Shown: positions 25,201-40,200, counted from the stretch's first letter. The stretch is 64,000 bases of DNA from Watersipora subatra (GCF_963576615.1 NC_088714.1:38781572-38845571); one strand, 5' to 3'. The notes: generated from the letters alone by a model not told the origin. Translations and numbers: made by a program.

Positions 25201-28200
25201 TATAGTAAAAGATTTAAAATAGCTTAAGTTACTCAAATTCATCGATAAAAATAACTTAGCCAATGGAAACTACATTACCTGCCACTGTCTATAAGCTGTT
25301 TTAAATCTTAACCAAATGTCTAGCATAAGAAGTAAGAAATGTTTTCAATAATCTGTTTTAGCTGTGCCTAAAGCTTTCAAATAATTTAATTATGCACTGG
25401 TCAGACACACATACAGATAAACAAACACCCTCATTTAAAAGTTAGAATGGTAAATTTTGTATAATTATGATGATTGTGTTGTGGCGAAGCCTCGTGATCA
25501 GAGCCAGAGAGACTAACCCTATGGTCACTGGCATCACCGGACTGAGCTTTTTGTGCCATCAGAAAAGGCTCGGTCACCGGTGAACTGGCCCAGACAACCC
25601 AAAAAAAATGACGGAGCCCAATGAAAAAGCGCTCGCTATAAAAGAGAAAAACAAAGCAGAGAGCAAGGGCATTCTCTCTGCATGATGGTCATTTGTATGC
25701 ACACATTGGCTTCATGTATTTATATACATTTGTAATAAAATATATATTTTCTGGTGATTAAACATTCGATGTGTTTATTTGTTTACTGATTGTCTTGAGG
25801 AGAACTAAAGGAAACTGACAGTTTCCTTTACAATTGAAAACAAATTTTAAGTTCAAAAACTTTTTTATTATTCGTGCAGCGCTGGGCATTCACCTAGTTA
25901 GTCTATATATATAAATCTTAGTGTTTGTCATTTGTCTGTCAGTCTGTCGTTCGTGTGTCCAGTTTTAGCACTAAAGTTTTAGGAACAAAAAAATCCACTT
26001 AGCTTTGGATTTGAACTTGAACCTTCCAGGTGTGGAGACAGGCGAGATAACCCATTAAGTCACATGGCTTACTTGCAATATAATGGATTAATTGTCCACA
26101 TTCTTATTACATCGGTTAAAATACGCACAACGGCTTTGCGTGATGAGTAACGTCACACAATCTGGCTTCACGACTCACAGCTTCATGACCTTCACAGCTC
26201 ACGGCTCTTATTATATTGTGTTTAGTAATATAAGCAAGCTTAAATTACTAGCTTAAGTTACGCAAATTAGCCAATTCGCAAATTTTTCTATTGACTAATT
26301 CGTCAATTTAGCCAATGGCAACTTCATTACCTGCCACTATTTAAAAGCTGTTTTTTATTACTCATGCCACACCGAGCATTTAACTCGTAGCCTATTATAT
26401 TTTTTGTTGAATATGCTCAAATCTGTAGAGTTCATCAATATCTGTAGAATATTGATGAATGAATAGCAATATACGGAAGGCAGAGTGTTGAAGCCATTGG
26501 ATTGTTTTACTTGTATATCTTCGCCAGTTGTATGGTAATAAAATACATAGTCATGCAATGAATTTTGTAGAAACCACAACAGAAACGGCATGTTGACGGT
26601 AATGGCTGGCCTACAGGACATCGTGTACAACAAACCATGTTACCCAGCATGCATTGTCCACTTCATGTCTTTATTGATCATAGGTTCTTTGAGCAGTTAG
26701 GCCAGAGTAACATTGCAGGTAAGTATTACGACAGTTAAAGTTGTATATGTAGCAAGTATACGAAAGCGGTTAGTGAAGCTATGTGAAATGCTAGGTCATT
26801 GCTATGGTCATTGACCTTTAATAAGCTTACTGTCAATGATAGTTAACCTAGTGACTAGCGAATCAGATCTTAGGACTGCGATGGCTGGCTACTCATAATC
26901 TGGAGCTGGGGTGGCTAGTGAATGAAGTTTTGGAGCTGTGGTGACTAGCGAATCAGATCCTGCAACTGGTGGCTAGCCTATCAGATCCTGGAATTGCGGT
27001 GACTAGCGAATCAGATTTTGGAACTGTGAGGGCTAGCAAATCAGATCCTAAAACTGTGGTCACTAGCATATCAGATCCTGAACCTGTGGTGGCTAGCACA
27101 TTCAATTCTGAACCCGTGGTATGGTGGTGAACGAATCAGTTCTTGGAAGTATGGCGGCTGGTGAACCAGATCCTGGAGCTGTGGTCGCTAGCGAATCAGA
27201 TCCTGGAACTGTGGTCGATTATGAGGGGTGACTGTTTGCGCTACACTAAGTGCATAAAAATTGTTAGGGCAGCTAGCAGCATGATCTGTTGCAAGAACTC
27301 AGTTGACATACATAAATTAGTTGGCTAGATTTCAAGACTTCTGAACTACTGCGTATGTTATTTTATGTCATTTGTATGTTATCGTATGTTGTTGTATGTT
27401 GTTGTACGTTATTATATGTTATTATATGTTGTTGTATGTTATTATATGTTATTATCCGCTTCATCTTAAACGATATCAGAAAAATAGTTGACTTTTAAAT
27501 AAGTCACATGCTTTTATAGTTGTAATAAAACTATATACGAATAGGGCAGTACAATTTACTGGCACACACTAGTATTACTAGATGTTTACTGGTGTAACAC
27601 ATGAAATAACTAAGTTGTCAGTGCTTTACTTTTTAGCTTATAGAAAAATGTGAAAAGTAGGCTTGGCAGATCATTGGCTAACTACATTATAAGTGATAGC
27701 AAAGCTATACTAAAACATGGCAGCTCTAGAACTATAATTGATGTGTGATGCTGTCGCAGGTACTATTGAGACAGTTGTAGATCATCTTGACAAAGCGGAT
27801 GTCATCTTCAGATCAACCAAGTTTAATGGTCAAGGTTAGTGGGCTACAATGTTTTGAGATTAACAACTGTTGTGAGGTCTGCGATGTTTGCACTTGACAA
27901 TGAAAGTTGTCTAGTTGTGAGTCGAGTAAGTTCTCTATTACCTGTGGTGTTACCATAACTGCATAAATTGTTAAATAGAATTTAGTGTTACTTTAATAGA
28001 ATTTAATATTACTAAATATTTGATGCATAGTTGGCCGAAACAATTATATTAAAATAACTTTGCTGTGACAAATTATTGCATATCATTCCTTGCTTTTTCT
28101 CATGCAAAAGTGGATAAAGCATAACAAATGATCCAGCGAATCAGTTAATGCATTTAGTTTGCACTACACCTCTATACAGACTTTGCCTATTTCTTTGCAT

Positions 28201-31200
28201 TAAGTTGCAGCTACTACATACTTTTTGCCTCCCAATTATTGACATACATTTAGTAACAACAGACATCATCATAGAGAGAATAACATTGTTATTATTTACA
28301 GCTAGTAACAACATATACATTATCATAGAAAGAATTACACTGATATTATTTACAGTTAGTAACAACATAGACATCATCATAGAAAGAATCACATTGTTAT
28401 TATTTACAGCTAGTAACAACATAGACATAATCATAGAAAGAATCACATTGTTATTATTTACAGTTAGTAACAACATAGGCTTCATCATAGCAAGGATCAC
28501 ACTGTTTAAGGATGAGCAGGCAAATCCAATGAGTCATGTTCAAGATGGTGAGGAAGCCCAGGTATTCTTGAACGCATTCACAGCTATTGATCACTCGAAG
28601 TACTGCCTTGGTGAGTATCTATCTTGAAGTTCTGCCTTGGTGAGTATCTATCTTGAAGTACTGCCTTGGTGAGTATCTATCTTGAAGTACTGCCTTGGTG
28701 AGTATCTATCTTGAAGTACTGCCTTGGTGAGTATCTATCTTGAAGTACTGCCTTGGTGAGTATCTATCTTGAAGTACTGCCTTGGTGAGTATCTATCTTG
28801 AAGTACTGCCTTGGTGAGTATCTATCTTGAAGTACTGCCTTGGTGAGTATCTATCTTGAAGTACTGCCTTGGTGAGTATCTATCTTGAAGTACTGCCTTG
28901 GTGAGTATCTATCTTGAAGTACTGCCTTGGTGAGTATCTATCTTGAAGTACTGCCTTGGTGAGTATCTGAGTTATTTATATTTAGTATATTAGTATTTGA
29001 GTAGTTTATTTGATCTTGTCACTTGCACAAACAGTGGTGGTGGTTACTACATGTAGGTCGATAGTAATCTACCTTACCTTTCAATTCTATTTACCAACGT
29101 TGGTGAGTTAGGAAGTCTCTCAACTTCTAGAGATTTTTATAGGCTCCTGCGATTATGTGAAAGTACGGTCTCTGTCGTCTAAATATCTAATCTTAAACGT
29201 CAGCTACAGCTATATGTTTTGATAAAAGCTTAGTTTGAGAACTATTACGAATGGGCAGCAAGTGAGTTTTACAGAAGTGTTAATTGCTTTCTCATGTTGC
29301 AGCACTTACTGATAATCTGTCACTAATATTTTAACACTCACTGATAATCTGTCACTCATGTTGCAGCACTTACCGATAATCTGTCACTAATATTTTAACA
29401 CTCACTGATAATCTGTCACTCATGTTGCAGCACTTACCGATAATCTGTCACTAATATTTTAGCACTTACTAATAATCTGTCACTCATGTTGCAGCACTTG
29501 CTAGTAATCTGTCACTAATGTTTTAGCACTTACTGATAATCTGTCACTCATGTTTCAGCACTTACTGATAATCTGTCACTCATGTTTCAGCACTTACTGA
29601 TAATCTGTCACTGATGTTTCAGCACTTACTGATAATCTGAGTTATTGCGATTGGAAAGTTACAAAATACAAAACCTTTCCTTGAAGCTGTATTTGATTGT
29701 TTGAAGAAGAGATTCTTATAGCAATGTAAGGCCAGAGCTTCTTTATTACTCTCACTTATAGCAATGTAAGGCCAGAGCTTCTTTATTACTCTCACTTATA
29801 GCAATGTAAGGCCAGAGCTTCTTTATTACTCTCACAAATATAATTTATTGTAGGGGTCATGTTCACCGTAGTAGATTTCTCCGAGGGTGTTCTAGGTCTA
29901 GCTTGGATTGCCAGTGAAAATTCATTGGATGCGGGCATCTGCAGCACCCCTTATCGATTTAGGAATGGTTCAACGCTGAGCTTCAACTCGGCCATTGTTA
30001 GTGCAAGAAACTATGGGGTGAGCTATGTCTATGTTATTAGCACAAAAGAAATGTTGAATGTATAATAATACAGAATTACCTAGGTAGTAGGTGTCGGGGC
30101 CAAGGTCTAACATTTCTATTTATGCTGGAACAAACCAAAATGGCAATTTAGTGGCTTCTTACAACAGTCGCAATACTCTAGCAACAGCAGTCCTCTAGTG
30201 GCAGTAATACTCTAGTGGTTGCAGTACTCTAGTGGCAGCAATACTGTAGTGACAGCAGTACTCTAGTGGTAGCAGTCCTCTGAGTATAAACATTAGTACT
30301 ATTGATAAAACTTAAAGTAAATAAATTGTTCATGGAACAAAAAGACCAGTAAGCTTTTGATTGACTATTACCAACAATCAAATTATTACCAACAATCCAA
30401 CTATTACTAAAATTCCAGCTACTACTAACAATCTCACTATTACCAATTATTTTCTAAAGCAGAGCTCCTACGACATTTTCTAAGCTGGTAAAGTATACAT
30501 TGTTGTAGAATGTCATCCCAACGCCGATGTTCACTATCACTCTCGTCCACGAACTAGGGCACAATTTTGGTGCTGAGCATGATAATAAGTCCCGCTATTC
30601 CTGCGCTCCAGGCAAGAATATTATTTCAGCTTTTCATCTCTCTTTTCTTCGTACTAATCTTTAATACTATTTTTCTATTTTTAGTTCCTGTATGAACTTG
30701 TACCGTACTAACTGAGAGACTATATGAACATGTACAGTACTAACTAAGAGAGAGACTATATGAACATGTACAGTACTAACTAAGAGACAGACTATATGAA
30801 CATGTACAGTACTAACTAAGAGAGAGACTATATGAACATGTACAGTACTAACTAAGAGAGAGACTATATGAACATGTACAGTACTAACTGAGAGAGACTA
30901 AATAAACTTGTACAGTACTAACTGAGAGAGACTATATGAACATGTACATTACTGAGAGAGACTATATGAACGTGTACAGTACTAACTGAGAGAGACTATA
31001 TGAACATGTACAGTACTGAGAGAGAGACTATATGAACATGTACAGTACTGAGAGAGACTACATGAACTTGTACAGTACTGAGAGAGACTATATGAACTTG
31101 TACAGTACTAACTAAGAGAGAGACTATATGAACATGTACAGTACTAACTAAGAGAGAGACTATATGAACATGTACAGTACTAACTGAGAGATACTACATG

Positions 31201-34200
31201 AGCATGTATAGTACTAACTGAGAGAGACTATATGAACATGTACAGTACTGACTGGGAGAGACTATATGAACATGTACAGTACTAACTGAAAGAGACTATA
31301 TGAACATGTAAAGTACTAACTGAGAGAGACTATATGAACATGTACCGTACTAACTGAGAGACTATATGAACTTGTACAGAACTAACTGAGAGAGAGAGAC
31401 TATATGAACATGTACAGTACTAACTTAAAGAAACTATATGAACATGTACAGTACTAACTGAGAGAGACTATATGAACATGTATGTGCTAACTGAGAGAGA
31501 CTATATGAACATGCACCGTACTAACTGAGAGAGACTATATGAACGTGTACAGTACTAACTGAGAGAGACTATATGAACATGTATAGTACTAACTGAGAGA
31601 GACTATATGAACGTGTACAGTACTAATTGAGAGAGACTATATGAACATGTATAGTACTAACTGAGAGAAGCTACATAACTGCTTATAATGTCATTGATTA
31701 GGAAAATCATGTAAAGCGATTTTGCCGATAGAGTACTGAATTGCAAACGTCTTGATTCTTTTTAAACTGACGAATATTTCTCTAAAATTTTGCTATTTTT
31801 ATTATAACTCAAAACATTTACTAAAACAACAAACTTGCCGATTGCTTTTTAGCAGTTTTGTAGCGAAACTTTACACCTTCTCCTTGTTAGTTTCTCGCTC
31901 GAGCAACAAACTTGCTTTCCGTAAGTTAAGTGTTCAGAACTTGATCTGCTCACACTAGTGCTTCTTCACAAACAGATAATCATTTCCTAGAACATATGGC
32001 TATATTCTTACATTCATACATTATAAATAAGTTTAGTTGTGCTATTTTATAGGAGACAGAAACATTAAATGCTGACATAATTTTAGATGGAGACGATGGA
32101 AATTATATAATGTATGAACTTTCTGGTGATGGAAGTCATCCAAACCACTTTGTGTTTTCTACCTGTTCTACAAATTTAATGTATAGGGTCTTGCTTGGAA
32201 GAATGCCAGTTTGCTTTCAAGAGCGTTATATTGCCATTTGTGGGAACTTCAGGATAGATCGTGAGTAAATCACCTAAAATATTCTTTCATATTATTTGCA
32301 GTACAAATGCATATCAACCTTAAACAATTTGTGCCATCTTATTTGCTACTTCATAGTCATGACATGCATACATTCTTTGCAAATCATTGGCATTGAAATT
32401 AAACACACATACCATACACTGCACACTACCCACCGCACACCACACACCTCACACCACACACCAAACATGCACGTGCGCACGCGAAGACACCTGTTCATAT
32501 GATGTTTGCACAAATAATAAGAGGATATTTTTAGGTAGCTTGTTAATTGACATCTTGTTTTTAACTTACTCAGATATTTCTGATTCTTTGACCGGAAGGA
32601 GGCATCTTCAAAATTCATGTGAATGATGAAAAGTTTGTTTAGTAGGCCTACATGAGACTGTTTCTAGTTTTTTTGCTCTATCATAAAACTAATGCCGCGG
32701 TATGTTTGTGTTGACTAAATCAGGCACTAGCAACTCAGCTAGCTCAGCATCATACCTATCATCCCTTTTCACACTCAGTACTCTTATAGTTATTCTTCTT
32801 AGGAGACCTCTTTTCACACTCAGCACTCTTATAGTTACTCTTCTTACGAGACCTCTTTTCACACTCAGTACTCTTATAGTTACTCTTTTTACGAGACCTC
32901 TTTTGACCCTCAGTACTCTTGTTGTAACTCTTCTTACAAGACCTGTTTTCACACTCAGTACTCCTATAGTTACTTTTTCAGTTTATGTTCATTCAATGAT
33001 TCCTTTACATGTATGTAACTTGCCTCAATTCTAACTAGTTAAAAGAAATTGGGTATGCTTTATTGGGTATTTAGTTTATTAGGTATCCGTTTTTGATGCT
33101 TCTTTCATTGTGGCTGATTTTGTGTGAGTAGTCTACGCCTGCTCACACTGAACATCTTCTGCATACAGTCTAGTTTTTATCTAGTTAGTTACTATTTACC
33201 TACAACAGCTGATACAGAAGAGTGTGACTGTGGCACAGAAGCTACCTGCAGCTCAATTGACTCATGCTGCTCTGTCTTTGCTTCCAACAGCTCTAACCAG
33301 TGCAAGCTCAAGTGAGTAGTTGTCTCCTTTTGTAGCTTTTATTTTCTAACCTTCTTTCTACAGTCGTTGATCTTTATACAGTAGGCGTCCTTATAATGTA
33401 AACAATTCATTCTGGTAACGTTTACTTTTTAGGAGTTTTATGTTATATGAACCTTCAAACAGATGCAAATAGCCACATCTATTTCAAGATATTCCCGAAC
33501 TCACCCTTTTAGACCTTCATAACGAAAAAACTAGAGTTAACCTTTTAATTTACTGACTGTACAGTAACTTTGGTATTATTGGTTTGCATCGACAACTTTT
33601 CTTTTTAGTATTTTCACTTGGTTTAGGCCCATTTACGTTGAATTATAGGGAGCTCCCTTCTTCAATGCGCAATTAAACGGATGTCTTTCATTTTTCCTAG
33701 ACAGGAAGTTCTGTGGTAAACAGTCAGAAATGAAAAAAAATTGTATACAATTAAAATACAGTGGACCCTCGATTCTCGAACGCTTCGGGTCTCGACTGAT
33801 TTGGTTTTTGATCAAAAAAATTGAGATTTGTTCTCGGATTTCGAACATAAATTCAGTTCTCGACCAAACTGGAGCATGCGCATTAGAATTAAACGTTCGG
33901 AACAGCTCCGGAAACATCATGGAAACATTCATTAACAAACGGAGAAGCAGGTTACACTTCATAAATTCTTTACAAAAACGAAGGAACCATCTGAGATGAC
34001 ATCTCTCTACCGAAGATATTTACTAGGGAAACAACTCCTCCAGTCGAGTTACCCTAAATTGTTTTGGAAGAGGATTCTCCTTTAAAGATGTGAAGAAAAT
34101 GTGCCATTGCTGTTTATATTTTCTTTTTCGCACAATTTTTGATGTAACTGATCTGTTGCATTCTTTGCTGTTTTATTATCAATTTCTGCAATTTTTGGTA

Positions 34201-37200
34201 TTGTATCTGTAACCGAGAATGTTTTCGATGTTTTAAGAGCAAAGAATACAAAATGTTTGCTTTTTGTTTTCTGTTTTCATCATCATAGATAGAAAATCTT
34301 TTATTAAAAATAAACACGATTTATATCTACCCATTTCTATTTATAGTATGTAGTATACAGTACAGTTTATTGTGTAAAATGTTTAAAAGTGCTTTACCAA
34401 AGTTGTTTTCTCGGCTTGTAACGGATTAAAATTTACATACATTAATTCTAATGGAAATAATTGTTTCCGATCTCGAACAACTTGGTTTTCGAACAACCTT
34501 CTGGAATGAATTATGTTCGAGTACCGAAGTTCCACTGTATAGGAAAACAAGAATATATCTTTACTAATATATTATAATAAGAGCAGTGTCTGTCTGTTTG
34601 TCTGTCTGCTTGTCTGTCTGTTTGTCGGTCCAAAGCTAGGGTTGAAGGCTAAAATAAAAGATTGCATCCAACATGACTTCAGCTCGTGACACTCAGCTGA
34701 CAGTTGACTGACACTCTAACACCTTCATTAATCAACCACCTTTAGGTGTTTCTGAATAATTGTACAGCTTCCTATTCTTGGAGCAAATTGACACACTTGA
34801 CGACCTGTCACTACACGCTAGACTACCAAAGTACTAGTATACATAATAAAGATACACCTGATATGTCATTTTTTTCCCAAGTGCAGCAAAAGAGAAAAAC
34901 GATATTTTTGAGGGCTAACTATTAAACTTTCGTTATTCAAATCGATTTTGAGAACTTGCATCGGCTTGATGTTTTAAATCTACCACTTGATATCTATTAC
35001 TTGCAATTGACCTGCGATGATATTATAGCCTGTGTCCTTCTTTGCAATTTGTTGGAGTTTTTCCAATTTTATTTTACCTTAAATTTGAAAACACTTTTAT
35101 TTTATATCTATATTTAACATTGTTGAATAAAAACTGATTGCACTTACTGATATGTTTGCTACGGTTTGCAGCCAAAAATAGCTTTTATGTGCAATAGAAG
35201 TGAAGTTATGAGCATCGATTCATTGTAAGCCGTGTTAAGATAGCCGCGAGGATGCTATTAAATAACATGCTATAAAACTGCATATTTATAAGTTATACAA
35301 CAATAATCTAGCAAATGATACAAATGTATATTCATAAACAAGTGACATAAAAATTAGCTGCGTACTAATTGTTGCGTTGATGGAACGAACATCTTCTAGT
35401 TGTCCAATAACTTCCACAATATCTTCTGGCCTCAACTATTCTTCTGCACTGCGGAACTAGTCAATATTAGCATCCAAACAATTTTTTTGACAGTGCAAAT
35501 CTTTCAGACGTTGCATTTAGCACAAATGCAACGCGTAAAATTTTGCTTGCTTAAAGTTAGCTTGCATAACCTTTGGTCCAAAACTTTGGCGAACTGGTTT
35601 TTATATGCATGTCTTTTGAAGTATTAGGACAGCGTTAGACAAGGAACTAATATTAGCCTAAAACAGTTAGTAAATATTTCTTCGGCCTTGCTTTCAAATT
35701 TCCATCTAACATCATAAATTTAAGCCATTTTTTAAAATAAGTGTTGGCTACTTCGAAGTAGAAAGACTGCGTTAAACAGAAAACTATTATTAGCCTGGGA
35801 CCATTATTGCTTATTGCTCCGGTGTTGCTTTCAAACTTTTAACGATAAAACAAAAGGCTTTGGAGTTGGACAACTAGACATTTAACTGATATTGATATAA
35901 ACGATTCATTATTAATGCGATTTTGTGGACAATTTTTTACTGATCAGTTAATATTACGGGCTCGAAAAGATCAAATAATGTCAAAGTGGCGGTCAAATGG
36001 AGGTGGCGTTCAATTGGAGAGTGGCCGTCTATTTTTCAACCTTTCTCTCAGAATTGCAGTCAATTGGACATGGCGTTCAAAGAGAGGTAGCGTTCAATTA
36101 GAGGTTTTATGGTATTTAGATTAGCTTAAGTTACTCAAAGTCATTGGGTACGGAATCTAACCAATGGTAACTACATTATCTGCCACTCTTTATCAACAAT
36201 TTTAAATCTTGAAGTAATGTATAGCATAAGAAGTGAAAAATGTTTATTTGACAACCTGTTTTAGTTATGCCTTGAGTTTTAGAACATTTGAGTGATGCCA
36301 GGAAGAAAGAAAGGCTGACTTGCTGATCCTCTACAATACAGTCTTTGGCACAGGTGATGGCGATGTGGGTTGAACCTTCGGAGTCAATCATAATATTCTG
36401 CTTAAAAGAAATTTTCTTGAAAGGGATCTAGGTGAATCTGGCTAAAGCAGATGCAGTAAAAGAGTGGCCGGTGCCTTGGGAAATCAACTAATCACAAAGC
36501 TACTTGGGCACTGTCGGCTACTATTGGTAATATATCTTAGAGTTTGCCACAGTGGCTCAACCCTTACACAAGTTAATGACAAAGAAGAGTCATGGCGATG
36601 GACCTAGGAGGAACAACTGTCCTTCAACCATCTCAAGGGCAGCATCACTGTGGCATCTGTTCAAGGGTGTCCTACCTTCAAGGATGGTATATCCTAGTCA
36701 CTGATGTCAGTGCACATAGTGTAGGGTTGATACGATTCCAGACACAAAAAGGGAAAAAGAGGGTGACCGCATACTTCATCAAAACCTTGACAACTCTAAA
36801 GCATGACTACTGCATTACGAGGAGCAAATTGCTGGTAATAAGTAAAGCTATAAAACACTTCAGGCTATACCTGTATGGCCAGAAGTTTCTCTTACAATAT
36901 CAAAAACAGATCATGCCTCTCTTTGGTGGTTATGCTGGAGAAGCGATTCCTCCAACCAAGTTTTGCGATAGCTAAAGATCTTGCCCAAATTTTAGTACAT
37001 TCTAGAACACTAAGCCAGCCACAAGCACAGAGGCGCAGATGAGTTGGGCAGGTAAACCTGCAAGGGCTTAAGTCAGTTTAAACCCATTGAACTAAAAAAC
37101 AGAGGTCCCACACTAAAGAAATTAGCAGAGGAAGATCAGGCAGGACCGAAATCACACTAACTCAACCACGCAGGCCCCGAACTGTTGTCTGGAAGTGTTA

Positions 37201-40200
37201 TCTACCATAAAAGTGGTTAGATGAATTCTTAGCTTTTTTAGGGGGTACATGTAAACACCGGTCTTTTCGAGATAGTTATTGATTAATGCTTATTAGTGTT
37301 TACTCCTATAGGAACAGCGAGATCAACCTCGGCACCTTCCAGGCAGCAGCCGAATCCGATTCGCAATGCTCCTTGATGAGACACACACACACACGACCTA
37401 GGTTAAAACAGTGGGAACCAGCCAGAACGGCAAATTGGCTTTGAGCCATGGGCCCATGGCAGTCATGTACTAAACCATAGCAAACAGAAATGATGTACCC
37501 TCAGGACAGCTGGAGCTGGGAGACAAGGAATTATAAATTCTGCAGAGCTTGCAGTGTTTTATGTGGACCAAGCTAGATAGAGTTCAAAAAACTCGGTTGG
37601 CTCTCAAAGCCATCCAAGATGATGTACAGTATGTCCAATGGTCTTACAAGACTCCCTGTATGGCGGACGCGCTCCCTGATCTTTTGTGAATTAGGAAAAA
37701 TTACAAGCTGCCTCCAACTAACTTAGTACTGGCCCATCTTGACAGCAATCGTCAAAAGGATAGTCAAAAGTTGTGAATATGCCAGGTTGCTTAAGCATCG
37801 TAGAACCACGACAACGATGGAAAGCAAAGGCAGTACACTGGTCGTTTTTGGCCAAAAAGTAGCCGTCAACCAAGTTGACAAATTTCTTACCATTCTGAGA
37901 GAAAACAGATAGATGTTGTTACTCACTGACCACTTCACCCTTTGGGAGTGCTGTGGCCCTGGCCCTGCTGAATGTCACAGCCCTGGTATTGGCTGATGCA
38001 CTTGACAAAAGAGTATTTTGTTACCTGAAACTGCCAGCGTAGATGCTCATGGACTAAGGAGCTCAGATAGAAAGCCAGCAGATGGCTTTACTCTGCCAGC
38101 TCTGGTGAGTGCACAAGACACGTACCACTCAGCATCACCGCAAGCCAATAGGATGGTGGAATGAAACACACAGAAACTAGGAGACTCGCTTCAGGCCACA
38201 CTGCTGGCCATGGGGAAATATATGTGAGATCTGCTCCTTCCCCAACTGATGAGAGCAAACTGGGGCATGCCACTCTCCACAACTAAAAAAATGTCAAACA
38301 TTTTCAAGCTGGGTAGAGAGCTAAAATTGCAAGATCAGTTGGAGTGTTACCCTTCCTTATTGAGTTTTTCTCCATTCACAGACTTGTGTGTGATCCAGCT
38401 GCAGGAGTGTGTAAGGACTGTGTGCGACTTGCACCCAGAAGCTCAGAAGGAAATTTTACAGGAAGGCAGGGAAGAGCCACTCCAATATGCCACACTGAAT
38501 TTGGCTATTCAACAAACGCCTGAAGAATGGGACAACTTGAAAATGCAAGTTATCTTTGTTGGACTGTATCAGGTCATAAAAGCCTGAGCCAATCGTACAT
38601 ACTTAATCAAACAGCAAGGGTAGTCCTCCTTTTTCCTCCTTTCAGAGGGAAAATAGGCTGAAACCCTTCTACACCTGTCCAGCAAAATTAGGGTGAGCAC
38701 CAATAACCCCTTAGCCCAAAAGAGGATTCAACATGAAGGGGTCGGTTACCATGGCTGTAGAAGGCAGTAAAAAATTGAAAGCAGCAATGATCGTCTCCCA
38801 GCTGATGGTATGCACAAAGCCTACTAAACAAATTTTGGAGCGCGGAAAAGAACCTGACAACTTTTTATACCACAGAAGCAAGGGAATTGGCCAACAAAAA
38901 TAGAGAAGGGGCCAATGTAGTCTCAGCAAAGATGGTTTGGCATAACCCAAGGATAGCCCACACTACCAGTAAGCCAGATCAGTATGAAGACTGAACGTGT
39001 CATTCAGTCAGGAACGCTAAATTATGGTGGGGTGATACAAGAAAGGCATTTCTTTTTTTAAGTTATACACTAAAGAAAGAAGTAAGTCGTCCCCTTTTCT
39101 GGCTACTGTTTAAATTCTTTGTGAGCCTGCAATTACATCAGACCTGACTACTGCTGGTCACAATTTCTACTACAAAACAATGAGTGACAATCTAGATTCT
39201 TCTCTGCAAGAACCTCTCATCCCGCTAAACACTTTTTCCCCGAGAGAAAAAGCCACCTCTACTCTGACTAAGCAAGGTAAGCCTATTGAGGTAGAGGCTC
39301 ATGAGCCAGTTAAAGAAGCATTAAAAGGGACAGCCAATCCGACTTAGCCTCAGCTAGCCTAAATAGTGGGCTACAAAAAAAGAGATTTCAGAAAGGAAGT
39401 GACCAGCGAGCTGAACCTGTTTCACAAATCTCCTTCCTTCAAACTATAGATGAACTCAACTTTCCAGAGCAGGCTGCCTCAGCAATGCTTGCCTTAGAAG
39501 TGACAGATGGTCTTGCAGCCAAGCTAGCCAATATTTGCCGAGTGTTCATCATATAGACAAAGCCAGCCCGAACAAAGATGGAACTTCCTTTGCCAATTCA
39601 GTCAAACTCAGTGAAAGTACTGAGGCTAGAGATACTCCAGATGTCACCCCTTAAGGCCACTAGAAATGGCTAGAAGAAAAGAGCTGTGAGGACAATTCAA
39701 TATCTTTTACCCAGACATTGGCGCATTGGACAACAAAAAGGACCGATGCGGCATCTGTCACTTAATCACAAGCAACAGACAAATCAGGTATCATGTGATG
39801 CAGCATTTTGGCTTGTTTGTTTGTCTGTGCTGCTGGTAGCACGTCTCTTAAGATCAGGTGCTGCATCATAATAAAAGAAAGCACCAAGCCTGAGAATACA
39901 AGCCAGCTATCTACCTGGTGGACCGGTCAGAGTGGGACCGGTTCCTAACAAGCCAGATTAAGACACCCTAACCGAGATGAGTCTGTGTACACCAACATTG
40001 ATGATACACCAACCCTGATGATAGAGAACCGATTCAAACCAGGCAAGAAAAGGAAGTTTGAGCCGACCCTGCCCAAACAAAGAAAAGACTGCCCGATTCA
40101 AGCAAAATCAGCAGACTTGGCGAAAAGATGGATTGGCTGGACCCTACAGCTGGCCAGCTTGACCATGAATAATAGAAAGTCATGTCTCTCTACCCTTTGA

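Larger units (their letters stand above)
24799..25897 (+). mobile_element. Helitron-like element, copy C, carrying a solo LTR
   Basis: Starts TCTATATATATATATA...AAATCTAAGTG directly after the CTAG of copy B and ends CATTCACCTAG. Its middle has tRNA-like segments (see 24885-24960 and 25070-25135). A 356-bp solo LTR is inserted at 25477-25832. Excluding it the element is about 740 bp and matches 10175-10567 in its right half. Confidence 0.5.
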
